From an uncultured Ignavibacteria bacterium (GTDB taxonomy: Bacteria > Bacteroidota > Ignavibacteria > Ignavibacteriales > Melioribacteraceae): 7,233 nt of DNA. Positions 1-6,701 of this stretch are shown one piece after another (within the stretch, counting starts at the first letter, position 1; every line of letters begins with the position of its first letter). The position numbers and the translations under genes were made by a program. Under the pieces are notes generated by a model, which worked only from the letters and a program-made list of their open reading frames with translations, was not told where the DNA came from and did no database searches. The stretch is from positions 1-7,233 of the forward strand of contig CALGLM010000479.1 in the NCBI GenBank assembly GCA_937930275.1. Direction: 5' to 3'.

Positions 1-95
1 ACTTTCATAAATTAATTAAACCTTTATTCAGAAAACCCAGACCGCCAAACCTATGATGCAACCAAAATAGCCGTCTTTTGTTTTCCTATTTCTGC

Positions 96-124
96 TTGAA
101 AAATATTAAAAAAAATAGTATAAT
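96..124 (+). promoter_or_regulatory. Candidate sigma-70-type promoter facing right
   Basis: TTGAAA at 96-101 and TATAAT at 119-124 are separated by exactly 17 bases, close to the consensus for housekeeping sigma factors. Transcription would begin near base 131, inside the inverted repeat at 126-163. No gene on the plus strand follows for over 2.5 kb, so the product would be a non-coding RNA, an RNA antisense to the 3' end of the chemoreceptor gene, or nothing. A+T-rich DNA produces such matches by chance, so the match alone is not proof. Confidence 0.4.
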
Positions 125-125
125 A

Positions 126-163
126 CAAGTGAAGAAGAGTATTTAATTGATAATTCTCACTTG
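126..163. repeat. Inverted repeat (bulged 10-bp stem) at the predicted transcription start
   Basis: CAAGTGA (126-132) pairs perfectly with TCACTTG (157-163). The stem continues inward with GAA (134-136) against TTC (154-156) after a single bulged A at 133, leaving a 17-base loop. The repeat starts two bases after the candidate -10 box, so it could be an operator over the start point or the 5' stem of a transcript. It is followed by TTTTGT, so a weak terminator for a gene left of the window is another reading. Confidence 0.4.
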
Positions 164-220
164 TTTTGTAAAATTATTACGTTTTATTATTACCCGGTTT
201 TGCAAGTATTGGTAAAGGTG

Positions 221-246
221 TTACCACTACCTAAAGATAGTGGTAA
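221..246. repeat. Perfect 9-bp inverted repeat
   Basis: TTACCACTA (221-229) and TAGTGGTAA (238-246) are exact reverse complements around an 8-base loop (230-237). No T-run follows on either side, so it does not look like a classical intrinsic terminator. It could be an RNA hairpin or an operator for a dimeric regulator. Confidence 0.55.
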
Positions 247-249
247 ATG

Positions 250-269
250 ATATAATGCTTTTATTATAT
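250..269. repeat. 7-bp A+T-only inverted repeat
   Basis: ATATAAT (250-256) and ATTATAT (263-269) are exact reverse complements around a 6-base loop. The arms contain only A and T, so chance is a fair explanation; it is listed because it directly follows the 9-bp stem at 221-246. Confidence 0.3.
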
Positions 270-445
270 GGAAATTGTTACCTATTCTTCTTATTAAATA
301 ATTTCAATGCAATTCCGAATATTAAAATTTATTAATTTAGGAATAATTTCCAACAAATAATGTTTTGATACAAACCTAAAAATTTAATTGTTAAGTGAAA
401 TTAATTAATAACTCAACTACATTTTTACAAAATTATATCGGTAAC

Positions 446-488
446 TTTTTTAATGATGTAATTTGCAGTCTTGAAATTTTTTAATGAT
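446..488. repeat. 12-bp direct repeat pair at the chemoreceptor stop codon
   Basis: TTTTTTAATGAT occurs at 446-457 and again at 477-488, 31 bases apart start to start. The second copy includes the stop codon (minus-strand TAA, bases 481-483) and final codons of the chemoreceptor gene. It may record a small local duplication or slippage. The sequence is low in complexity, so its significance is modest. Confidence 0.4.
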
Positions 489-2394
489 TAAGCATTTTAT
501 TGATAGTCCGATTTTGCAATAAATTGGTTTCTTCAATTTTGAATTGTTCTACTATTCTTTGCAAATTCTCGGTAAGTCTATTAAGATCTTCGCTTGCAGT
601 AGCAATTTGTTGAATTCCTTTAGCGGTTTCGTGAGTTACATTATTAATGCCTTCAATATTTTTGCTTATTTCTTCGGCAACACTGCTTTGTTCTTCGCTT
701 GCAGTAGCAACTGCATTAATCATATCAACAACTTTATTTGTGGCGGCTACAATGTTAGTAAGTGATTCTCCGGATTTAATAGCTAAATCTCTACCTATAG
801 CCACCTCTTTTTCCCCTTCTTGAATTGAAGTAACTGCTTCTGATGTATCTTTTTGAATTTGTTTAATCATAACTGCTATTTCTTTTGTAGCTTTTGTAGT
901 GCGTTCTGCAAGTTTTCTAACTTCATCGGCAACTACGGCAAAACCCCTTCCTTGTTCGCCTGCACGTGCCGCCTCAATTGCCGCATTTAAAGCAAGCAAA
1001 TTTGTTTGGTCTGCAATATCGTTAATCACTTGTATAATTTCACCAATTTGATCACTACTATTGCCCAGTGCTTGGACTGTTGCCGCAGCTTTACCTACTA
1101 CTTCGGAAATCTTTTTCATTCCCTCAATCGTATCATTAACAACTTTTCCTCCTTCAAGGGCAGTGTTACCGGCAATTTTAGCGTTTTCTGCGGCAAAATT
1201 AGCATTTTTTGTAGTCTCAAAAATTGTTGATGTCATTTCTTCAACAGCCGTTGCAACTTCAGCCGCTTGTGAGCTTTGTTCTTGTGCTCCGGCAGCCATT
1301 TGTTCAGAACTTGCACTTATTTCGCTTGCAGCACTTGCCGTAGCTTGTACGGATTCTCTAACTTGCTTGATTAATTTACCCATATTCTGAATTGTTAAAT
1401 TAAATCCGTTAAATAATTTTCCCATTTCATCATTCTTTTCGGCTGCAATCTGCATGGTTAAATTTCCATTCGAAAAATGTTGCATTGCATCTAAAATAAT
1501 TGAGGTTTTTTCTTCCAAATATTTTTGTTGATTAACCGCTGCAATTGCATTAGCTTCAATTTCTTTTTGTACTTCTTCGAGATGTTCTTTTTCGTTACGT
1601 AACGCTTTGTTTGCGGTGTTAATATTTATAATCATCTTATTAAACGCATTACGTAAATCACTTATTTCATCTTTCCCCTTGACTGATAAAGAGAAGTCCG
1701 TATTTCCGTCTGCAATTTTAATGGCGGCTTTTTTAATCCCGATAATTGATTTGAGTAACTCGTTCATTCCTATTGCGCCGACAAATAAAGTAATAATAAT
1801 TATTACTATACCCCAATTGCGCGAATTTGAAGAAAATCCGTGAAGGTTTGTCATTAAAAAGTTTTTTTGCTTTTCCATGTGATTTTGTTGCAGCTCGGAA
1901 GCATTTATTATTATACTTTTTAATTTCCTCCATGTAGGGGTTACCAGAGTATTGACCATTTCAACTGCAGCTTCCGTGTTACCTTGAATAGCTAAGTCTT
2001 GAATCTTGTCATTTTCCTCAATCATCTCCCTTGAAAGTATTCTAATCTCTTTTAACAAACTTGATAGCTCGGGAAACCCCGCTGCATAATAGTCCAAAGT
2101 ATCAAGATGGCTGTTAAAATCTTTGTTGGCATTATGATAGTTTTTTTTTGCGGTTTCATCAGTAGGATTTAAAATAACGTTACGCGTTGCTTGCGCTGCC
2201 TGTAATCCTTGAGTGTGTAATTTTTCAATCAGTAAAGCGGTTTTTGTCTCTTTTTCGGCAAATTCATTAACTCCGTCATTAGTAAACGAAGTGACTTTTA
2301 ATAATCCATACAAAATAATAATTAATCCTAAAGTCGGTGTACCTACCAGAACGATTAATTTATTTCGCAATTTTAAATAGTTTAGCCATTTCAT
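481..2394 (-). CDS. Methyl-accepting chemotaxis protein with two HAMP-like modules
   Basis: This is a 637-residue transmembrane chemoreceptor that senses an unknown signal and controls the CheA-CheW kinase. Visible parts in order: short cytoplasmic N-terminus; membrane helix at about 12-34; a mainly helical periplasmic domain at about 35-190, compatible with a four-helix-bundle sensor; second membrane helix at about 194-213; HAMP at about 214-262; a charged coiled coil at about 262-290; a second HAMP-like unit at about 292-345 with the NGNLT and [11 protein letters not shown] pattern; then the long signalling hairpin to about 618. The tip, about 461-499, carries the family hallmark [16 protein letters not shown] and EVRKLAERT. 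Arm length around the tip suggests the 40-heptad class (my estimate). EE-containing stretches near 384-386 and 567-576 look like adaptation sites. The C-terminus lacks an NWETF-type CheR tether. The start is supported by GAGAGG six bases upstream. Family assignment is secure; the ligand cannot be inferred. Confidence 0.96.
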   Translation of the reverse strand: MKWLNYLKLRNKLIVLVGTPTLGLIIILYGLLKVTSFTNDGVNEFAEKETKTALLIEKLHTQGLQAAQATRNVILNPTDETAKKNYHNANKDFNSHLDTLDYYAAGFPELSSLLKEIRILSREMIEENDKIQDLAIQGNTEAAVEMVNTLVTPTWRKLKSIIINASELQQNHMEKQKNFLMTNLHGFSSNSRNWGIVIIIITLFVGAIGMNELLKSIIGIKKAAIKIADGNTDFSLSVKGKDEISDLRNAFNKMIININTANKALRNEKEHLEEVQKEIEANAIAAVNQQKYLEEKTSIILDAMQHFSNGNLTMQIAAEKNDEMGKLFNGFNLTIQNMGKLIKQVRESVQATASAASEISASSEQMAAGAQEQSSQAAEVATAVEEMTSTIFETTKNANFAAENAKIAGNTALEGGKVVNDTIEGMKKISEVVGKAAATVQALGNSSDQIGEIIQVINDIADQTNLLALNAAIEAARAGEQGRGFAVVADEVRKLAERTTKATKEIAVMIKQIQKDTSEAVTSIQEGEKEVAIGRDLAIKSGESLTNIVAATNKVVDMINAVATASEEQSSVAEEISKNIEGINNVTHETAKGIQQIATASEDLNRLTENLQRIVEQFKIEETNLLQNRTINKMLNH

Positions 2395-2400
2395 TTACTA

Positions 2401-2406
2401 CCTCTC
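2401..2406 (-). promoter_or_regulatory. Ribosome binding site of the chemoreceptor gene
   Basis: Read on the minus strand the bases are GAGAGG, followed by six bases and then the ATG at 2394-2392. This is the clearest ribosome binding site in the window and fixes the chemoreceptor start codon. Confidence 0.75.
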
Positions 2407-2455
2407 ATTTATTGTTAACCTAAAGTCTTTTACAAGTAGTTTTCATTTAATTAAT

Positions 2456-2484
2456 AAAATACACTATTTGGTTTATTAAAGCAA
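2456..2484 (-). promoter_or_regulatory. Candidate promoter of the chemoreceptor gene
   Basis: On the minus strand TTGCTT (2484-2479) and TATTTT (2461-2456) are spaced by 17 bases. Transcription would begin near 2449, giving a leader of about 55 bases before the start codon. Both boxes deviate from consensus and the region is A+T-rich, so this is only the best candidate. Confidence 0.3.
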
Positions 2485-2645
2485 TAGTTTGTGTGCAGTA
2501 TAAATGAAATAATTAGTTAAAAATTTATTTATTGTGTTAAAAATAATTATCTGTTAAATTTTAGGAAGTTTTTAACCATGCTAATTTACCCAAAAGTAAT
2601 ATTTTAAATGATGTATTTTGACATTACATCTTTAAAAATCTTTCC

Positions 2646-2674
2646 TTGATTTAAAATATTTGTTTATCTATATT
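2646..2674 (+). promoter_or_regulatory. Candidate promoter of the peptidase-nuoGHI operon
   Basis: TTGATT (2646-2651) and TATATT (2669-2674) are 17 bases apart. Transcription would start near 2681, leaving a short leader of about 27 bases before the GTG start at 2708. The -10 box continues as TATATTTA, which also partly resembles the TAnnTTTG element known from Bacteroidota, so it does not discriminate between lineages. Confidence 0.45.
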
Positions 2675-2693
2675 TAAAGTTTAAAATGCATAA

Positions 2694-2700
2694 AAAAGAG
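2694..2700 (+). promoter_or_regulatory. Ribosome binding site supporting the GTG start of the M16 peptidase
   Basis: AAAAGAG lies seven bases before the GTG at 2708. The frame is closed upstream by TAA at 2675-2677, and no ATG or TTG lies between that stop and the GTG. The next in-frame ATG is codon 53, inside the zinc-binding motif. The GTG is therefore the only workable start. Confidence 0.6.
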
Positions 2701-2707
2701 ATATTTT

Positions 2708-3985
2708 GTGTTTAATTATAATATATCACAGTTAGAAAACGGAATTACGATAATTACCGAAAACGTGCCTCATGTTAAATCTTTTTCTTTGGGTTTTTGG
2801 ATAACTGCCGGAAGCAGAGACGAGACAGACGCAATTAACGGGATAAGCCATTTTATAGAGCATATGGTTTTTAAGGGTACAAGCAAAAGGACAGCACGAA
2901 AGATATCGGATGAAATTGAATCGGTTGGTGGTTATATTAATGCTTATACTTCTAAAGAATTAACTTGTTTTTATGTTAGAGGGTTGGGGAAATATGCCGA
3001 AAAAAGTTTTGAAGTTATTAGTGACATGCTTCAAAACTCGTTATTTAAAGATAACGAAATAAAAAAAGAAGCAAATGTAATATTGGAAGAACTAAAAGAT
3101 GTTGAAGATACGCCCGAAGATTTTATTTTTGATAAATTTGAAGAATTTATTTATGAAGGTAACTCGTTAAAATATCCGATTTTGGGGAACGAGAACAGTA
3201 TTTTTACTTTTAATAACGAAATATTAAGCGCATATTCAAAAATAAGATATAACACAAATAATTTACTGATAGTTGCTGCCGGTGCGGTTGAGCATTCCAA
3301 AATAACGGAATATGCAAACAAGTATCTATCAACTTTGCATGTCGGACAAAAATGTAAAAGATCCCCGTTAAATTTAAGCGAACATAAAAACGTATATCTA
3401 AATAAAGAAATAGCACAAATTTATTTGCTAATGGGTAAAACTACTATAGGATATACAAGTGAAGAACGAATAAAATTAAATATACTTTCTAATTTATTAG
3501 GGGAAACAAGCAGCTCTCGTTTATTTCAAAGACTTAGGGAAAAAAACGGCATATCGTATCAAATCAATTCTTATTTAAATTCATTTTCCGATATTTCCAC
3601 AATCGGAGTGTTTTTATCGACTAACGAAAAAAATATTGAAAAAGCATACGGCTTAATTACCGAAGAATTTAAGAAATTAAGAGAAAAACCTGTAAGTAAA
3701 AACGAATTAAACAGAGTTAAAGAATATTTAAAGGGAAGTTATTGGATGGGTCTTGAAAGCATGAGTAACCGTGCATCGAGAATGGCACATTCATATATAA
3801 ATTTCGGTAGAATAAAGAATGCCGATGAAACTATTATGTCTATTGATAATGTTACAATAGAAGATATTCAAGAACTTGCAATACGCGAGCTTGACGAACA
3901 CAAAATGCTAAAAATTATTGCAGGCAAAAAGAATATGCTTGCTAAAATTGATGTTGAAAATAATTTTGAGGAAATACAAATTTAA
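2708..3985 (+). CDS. M16 family zinc metallopeptidase (processing-peptidase beta-like)
   Basis: This 425-residue protein belongs to the M16B peptidases, relatives of the mitochondrial processing peptidase and bacterial PqqL/YmxG-type enzymes. The inverted zinc motif HxxEH is intact (H48, E51, H52), and the third zinc ligand is a glutamate in VILEE (about E128), 75 residues on. The C-terminal half carries SSRLFQRLREKNGISY, in which R277 and Y284 match the substrate-binding R/Y pair, so one chain has both halves of an active site and probably works as a homodimer. No signal peptide or membrane segment is seen, so it is probably cytoplasmic. Translation starts at GTG. Its TAA overlaps the nuoG ATG by one base, which implies translational coupling and membership of the nuo operon. 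The substrate is unknown; a part in maturation or quality control of complex I is only inference. Confidence 0.93.
   Translation: MFNYNISQLENGITIITENVPHVKSFSLGFWITAGSRDETDAINGISHFIEHMVFKGTSKRTARKISDEIESVGGYINAYTSKELTCFYVRGLGKYAEKSFEVISDMLQNSLFKDNEIKKEANVILEELKDVEDTPEDFIFDKFEEFIYEGNSLKYPILGNENSIFTFNNEILSAYSKIRYNTNNLLIVAAGAVEHSKITEYANKYLSTLHVGQKCKRSPLNLSEHKNVYLNKEIAQIYLLMGKTTIGYTSEERIKLNILSNLLGETSSSRLFQRLREKNGISYQINSYLNSFSDISTIGVFLSTNEKNIEKAYGLITEEFKKLREKPVSKNELNRVKEYLKGSYWMGLESMSNRASRMAHSYINFGRIKNADETIMSIDNVTIEDIQELAIRELDEHKMLKIIAGKKNMLAKIDVENNFEEIQI
3968..3972 (+). promoter_or_regulatory. Ribosome binding site of nuoG inside the peptidase gene
   Basis: GAGGA lies within the last codons of the peptidase gene, 12 bases before the nuoG ATG at 3985. 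That spacing is long, so initiation at nuoG may depend on ribosomes finishing the peptidase at the TAATG overlap (3983-3987). Confidence 0.5.
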
Positions 3986-5625
3986 TGGGAAAAATTACTA
4001 TAAACGGTAACGAATACGAGTTTAAACCCGGTCAAACAATTATTGAAGTTGCAACTGAAAACGGGTTAGATATACCCCATTTTTGTTGGCATCCGTCTCT
4101 TTCTGTTTCGGGTAATTGTAGGATGTGTTTAGTCGAAGTTGAAAAAATGCCAAAACTTGTTATTGCATGTTCAACATATGCTGCCGAAGGTATGGTTGTT
4201 AACGTAAATTCGGAAAAATCGGTTGATGCACGTAAAGCAGTAATGGAGTTTATTTTAATAAACCATCCGTTGGATTGTCCAATTTGTGACGAAGCAGGTG
4301 AATGTAAATTACAAGATTATACGTTTAGCCATAGTGTAGGCGAAAGTCGCTTTGTTGAAGAAAAACAACATAAAAATAAACGTGTTCAGCTTGGACCTCG
4401 TATTATTTTTGACGGTGAACGCTGCATATCTTGCAGTAGATGTATCCGTTTTTCTGCAGAAGTAGCCAAAAAAAATCAGCTTACATTTGTAAAACGGGGT
4501 GATAGAGTAACAATTAATACTTTTCCGGGTGAAAGTTTTGATAACAATTATACCTTAAATACTACCGATATTTGTCCTGTAGGCGCATTAACAAGCAAGG
4601 AATTTAGATTTAAATCCCGAGTTTGGGAAATGTCCTCAACTGATTCTATTTGTATCGGTTGCTCGAGAGGGTGCAATACGGAAATTTGGGTTAGAAATAA
4701 CGAGGTGTTAAGACTGACTCCTCGTAACAATCCTGGCGTAAATAGTTATTGGATGTGCGACAAAGGCAGACTTGAAACGTTTAAGGAAATAAATGACGTT
4801 GAATCAAGAATTGAAGGAAGCTTTGTTAAAGAACACGACAAACTTGTAAAGCATGATTTGTTAAAATCAATTACAAAAATTACGGAAATACTTAAAAGCT
4901 ACAAAGCAAGCGAAATTGCTTTTGTTGCAAGTGCTTACGAAACAATTGAAGATAATTATGCTTTGTTAAAACTTGCAAAATCATTAAATATTGAAAACAT
5001 AGTTTTAGCCGAACATAAATTACCGGGTGATTTTGACGATATTTTATTAACCGAAGATAAAACACCCAACTATAACGGTGCAAAACTACTTTTCCCGAAT
5101 TATATTGATATACTTGCTTTAACAGAAAATATTAACAATGGTAAAATAAAAGCAGCTTTGATGTTAGATTCCCACTTTAAAGATGAAAAGGTAATTGAAG
5201 CATTATCAAAACTTAAAGATTTGGTTGTTTTTGCTACAAATAAAAATAAAGTTACCGAATTAGCTACCGTGCTTTTAGGAATATCTACATATGCTGAAAA
5301 GAACGGGACATTTTTAAATGGATTTGGCGTGTTACAGCGTATTAAACCTGCTGTAGCAACAGAAGAAATGGACAGATCATTAGATAATTTAAGTGAAAGC
5401 CGCTGGGACAAGTTCGGAACAAAGTTTGACCGTTGGATGAAAGGTAAGAAGTACGATGTTAAACCAAGCTGGAAACTAATCACTATTATCAGTGGTAGTT
5501 TAAAAGTAAAGTTTAACTTTAATATGGCTGAAGAAGTATTTAACGAAGCATCGAATAATATAAAACCTTTAAATGGTTTAGATTATGACGTTATAAGTGA
5601 TAAAGGCGTAAAATTGAAATTTTAG
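3985..5625 (+). CDS. nuoG: NADH-quinone oxidoreductase subunit G (NuoG), short form
   Basis: This is the large iron-sulfur subunit of the peripheral arm of complex I. Four cluster sites are readable: C34, C45, C48, C62 for the [2Fe-2S] cluster N1b; H94, C98, C101, C107 for N5 with its histidine ligand; C147, C150, C153, C197 for N4; and C223, C226, C230, C258 for N7, the extra cluster known from only some bacteria. All 15 cysteines of the protein are used as ligands. The part from about 215 onward is the molybdopterin-oxidoreductase-like domain, with recognisable EDKTPNYNGA (357-366) and AEKNGTFLNGFG (437-448); in NuoG this domain carries no cofactor. At 546 residues it is much shorter than the roughly 680-900 of many homologues, the shortening lying in the C-terminal domain. 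There is no frameshift, so this is a compact form rather than a broken gene. It overlaps the peptidase gene by one base. Confidence 0.95.
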   Translation: MGKITINGNEYEFKPGQTIIEVATENGLDIPHFCWHPSLSVSGNCRMCLVEVEKMPKLVIACSTYAAEGMVVNVNSEKSVDARKAVMEFILINHPLDCPICDEAGECKLQDYTFSHSVGESRFVEEKQHKNKRVQLGPRIIFDGERCISCSRCIRFSAEVAKKNQLTFVKRGDRVTINTFPGESFDNNYTLNTTDICPVGALTSKEFRFKSRVWEMSSTDSICIGCSRGCNTEIWVRNNEVLRLTPRNNPGVNSYWMCDKGRLETFKEINDVESRIEGSFVKEHDKLVKHDLLKSITKITEILKSYKASEIAFVASAYETIEDNYALLKLAKSLNIENIVLAEHKLPGDFDDILLTEDKTPNYNGAKLLFPNYIDILALTENINNGKIKAALMLDSHFKDEKVIEALSKLKDLVVFATNKNKVTELATVLLGISTYAEKNGTFLNGFGVLQRIKPAVATEEMDRSLDNLSESRWDKFGTKFDRWMKGKKYDVKPSWKLITIISGSLKVKFNFNMAEEVFNEASNNIKPLNGLDYDVISDKGVKLKF

Positions 5626-5662
5626 TTATTTTACAATAAAAGTAATTTAGGACTTTTACATA

Positions 5663-6691
5663 ATGATATTAGAAACAGTAATAATTTCGTTACTTAAAAT
5701 TGTTTTTGTTTTAGCGGTTTTGCTGCTTACGGTTGCATATGCAGTTTATTTTGAAAGGAAAATTGCAGCATGGATACAAAGTCGTGTAGGACCAAACAGA
5801 GTTGGACCGCTCGGGTTATTGCAGCCTTTTGCTGACGTACTAAAGCTATTACTTAAAGAGGATATTGTACCGGATAAATCAAATAAATTTATACATACAT
5901 TAGCACCCATTATTGCATTAATAGTGGCGTTTTCAACTTATGCAGTAATTCCTTTTGGTCCCGAAGTAACATTATTCGGTTATAAAGTTTCATTAGTTGT
6001 TGCTGATGTAAATATTGGAATTTTATATGTATTAGCTTTAACATCATTAGGAGTTTACGGAATTACTTTTGCAGGCTGGTCTTCAGGAAGTAAATATTCC
6101 CTATTCGGCGGCATTCGTTCTTCTGCTCAGATGATATCTTATGAAGTATCTATGGGTTTTTCGGTTGCGGGAGTAATTATGCTTGCCGGAAGTTTAGAGC
6201 CGACAAAAATTGTAGCAACTCAAACCGGATTAATGTGGAATGCTTTTGTACAACCTATAGGGTTTATTACATTCTTAGTTGCTGCGTTTGCAGAAACAAA
6301 TAGAATGCCGTTTGATTTACCCGAAGCCGAACCTGAACTTGTAGGAGGTTATCACACAGAATATAGTAGTATGAAATTTGCCAGTTTCTTTTTAGCCGAA
6401 TACGCAAACATGATTGTTGCATGCGGTATAATTACTACCTTATATTTAGGCGGTTGGCAAGTTCCTTATTTAGAAAAATTTGGATTGGGCGATTTTTGGA
6501 CTCCGATAATTCAAGTTTTATCTTTTTTTGTTAAAATTGGGGTTATGTTATTTTTTATGATTTGGGTCCGTTGGTCACTTCCTCGTTTTCGTTATGATCA
6601 ATTAATGAACTTGGGCTGGAAAGTGATGTTTCCTTTAGCATTATTAAATGTAATTTGGGTCGCATTTTTAATTATGGGATTAAATTTATAA
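5663..6691 (+). CDS. nuoH: NADH-quinone oxidoreductase subunit H (NuoH)
   Basis: This 342-residue integral membrane subunit forms the quinone-binding chamber with NuoB and NuoD and links quinone reduction to the proton-pumping arm. Eight hydrophobic segments can be drawn, roughly at 9-28, 76-95, 110-135, 158-176, 192-210, 238-262, 280-302 and 320-340. Signature loops are intact: ERKIAAWIQSRVGPNRVGP (31-49) followed by GLLQPFADVLKLLLKED (51-67), and AETNRMPFDLPEAEPELV (210-227) with HTEYSSMKFASFFLAEY (231-247). A proline at 224 stands where many homologues have serine. The length is normal for the family. AGGA at 5649-5652, ten bases before the ATG, supports the start. It lies 37 bp after nuoG and 10 bp before nuoI. 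Confidence 0.97.
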   Translation: MILETVIISLLKIVFVLAVLLLTVAYAVYFERKIAAWIQSRVGPNRVGPLGLLQPFADVLKLLLKEDIVPDKSNKFIHTLAPIIALIVAFSTYAVIPFGPEVTLFGYKVSLVVADVNIGILYVLALTSLGVYGITFAGWSSGSKYSLFGGIRSSAQMISYEVSMGFSVAGVIMLAGSLEPTKIVATQTGLMWNAFVQPIGFITFLVAAFAETNRMPFDLPEAEPELVGGYHTEYSSMKFASFFLAEYANMIVACGIITTLYLGGWQVPYLEKFGLGDFWTPIIQVLSFFVKIGVMLFFMIWVRWSLPRFRYDQLMNLGWKVMFPLALLNVIWVAFLIMGLNL

Positions 6692-6701
6692 TAGGATTAA
6701 T

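Larger units (their letters stand above)
190..282. repeat. Alternating TTACC / GGTAA words able to form competing hairpins
   Basis: TTACC occurs at 190-194, 221-225 and 278-282, and its reverse complement GGTAA at 211-215 and 242-246, in strict alternation. Each GGTAA could pair with the TTACC on either side, so neighbouring hairpins would exclude one another. The strongest pairing is the 9-bp stem at 221-246. The function is unknown; such an arrangement could be an attenuator-like RNA switch or clustered binding sites for a dimeric protein. Confidence 0.35.
1..480. other. Non-coding region rich in inverted repeats, left of the chemoreceptor gene
   Basis: No reading frame of convincing length or codon use is present on either strand. 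Bases about 30-75 are visibly richer in G+C than the rest; a short open stretch there on the plus strand (bases 3-56, ending TGA at 54-56) could be the last codons of a gene entering from the left, but 17 codons are too few to judge. From base 96 onward the DNA is very A+T-rich. It holds a near-consensus promoter (96-124), a bulged stem at 126-163, alternating TTACC/GGTAA words (190-282), a perfect 9-bp stem (221-246) and a 7-bp stem (250-269). The chemoreceptor gene reads into this region from the right, yet no G+C-rich hairpin followed by a T-run (in its direction) is evident just past its stop codon. Confidence 0.6.
2395..2707. promoter_or_regulatory. Divergent intergenic region between the chemoreceptor and the peptidase/nuo operon
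   Basis: These 313 bases separate two genes transcribed away from each other and should hold both promoters. The DNA is very A+T-rich and has no open frame worth calling. The best promoter matches are at 2456-2484 (leftward) and 2646-2674 (rightward). A perfect TTGACA at 2618-2623 has no -10 box at the usual distance. It lies within a 6-bp inverted repeat, GATGTA (2610-2615) and TACATC (2625-2630), which could be an operator. I see no flagellar-sigma (sigma-28) promoter for the chemoreceptor. Confidence 0.6.

Noticed and set aside
1..8. Minus-strand ATG at bases 8-6 that could start a gene leaving the window to the left
   Set aside because: Fewer than three codons are visible, and the nearest AAGG lies about 12 bases away. 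There is not enough to support a gene call.
255..335. Small plus-strand frame of 26 codons, hydrophobic at its start (MLLLYGNCYLFFLL), downstream of the candidate promoter
   Set aside because: It has no good ribosome binding site, consists of A+T-rich codons that arise easily by chance, and overlaps the inverted repeat at 250-269. It could be a leader or toxin-like peptide, but nothing beyond its hydrophobicity supports that.
390..417. Imperfect stem (GTTAAGT / ACTCAAC) as a terminator for the chemoreceptor gene
   Set aside because: It is A+T-rich with an internal mismatch and a 14-base loop, lies over 60 bases past the stop codon and is not followed by a T-run in the right direction.
1061..1390. 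Plus-strand open frame of 109 codons antisense to the chemoreceptor
   Set aside because: It is the mirror of the alanine/serine-rich signalling domain on the other strand; it shows no family motif and no start signals. The same applies to the plus-strand frames at 544-765, 1006-1230 and 1607-1843.
5100..5483. Minus-strand open frame of 127 codons inside nuoG
   Set aside because: It lies wholly within the C-terminal domain of an intact nuoG and shows no recognisable motif. The minus-strand frames at 3210-3416, 4548-4730 and 4892-5083 were rejected for the same reason.
3985..5625. nuoG as a truncated pseudogene or a formate dehydrogenase/hydrogenase subunit
   Set aside because: All cluster ligands and the C-terminal domain motifs are intact, and the frame runs to a natural stop with nuoH and nuoI following. 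Formate dehydrogenase would need an intact molybdopterin-binding domain, which is degenerate here, and NuoH/NuoI neighbours favour complex I.
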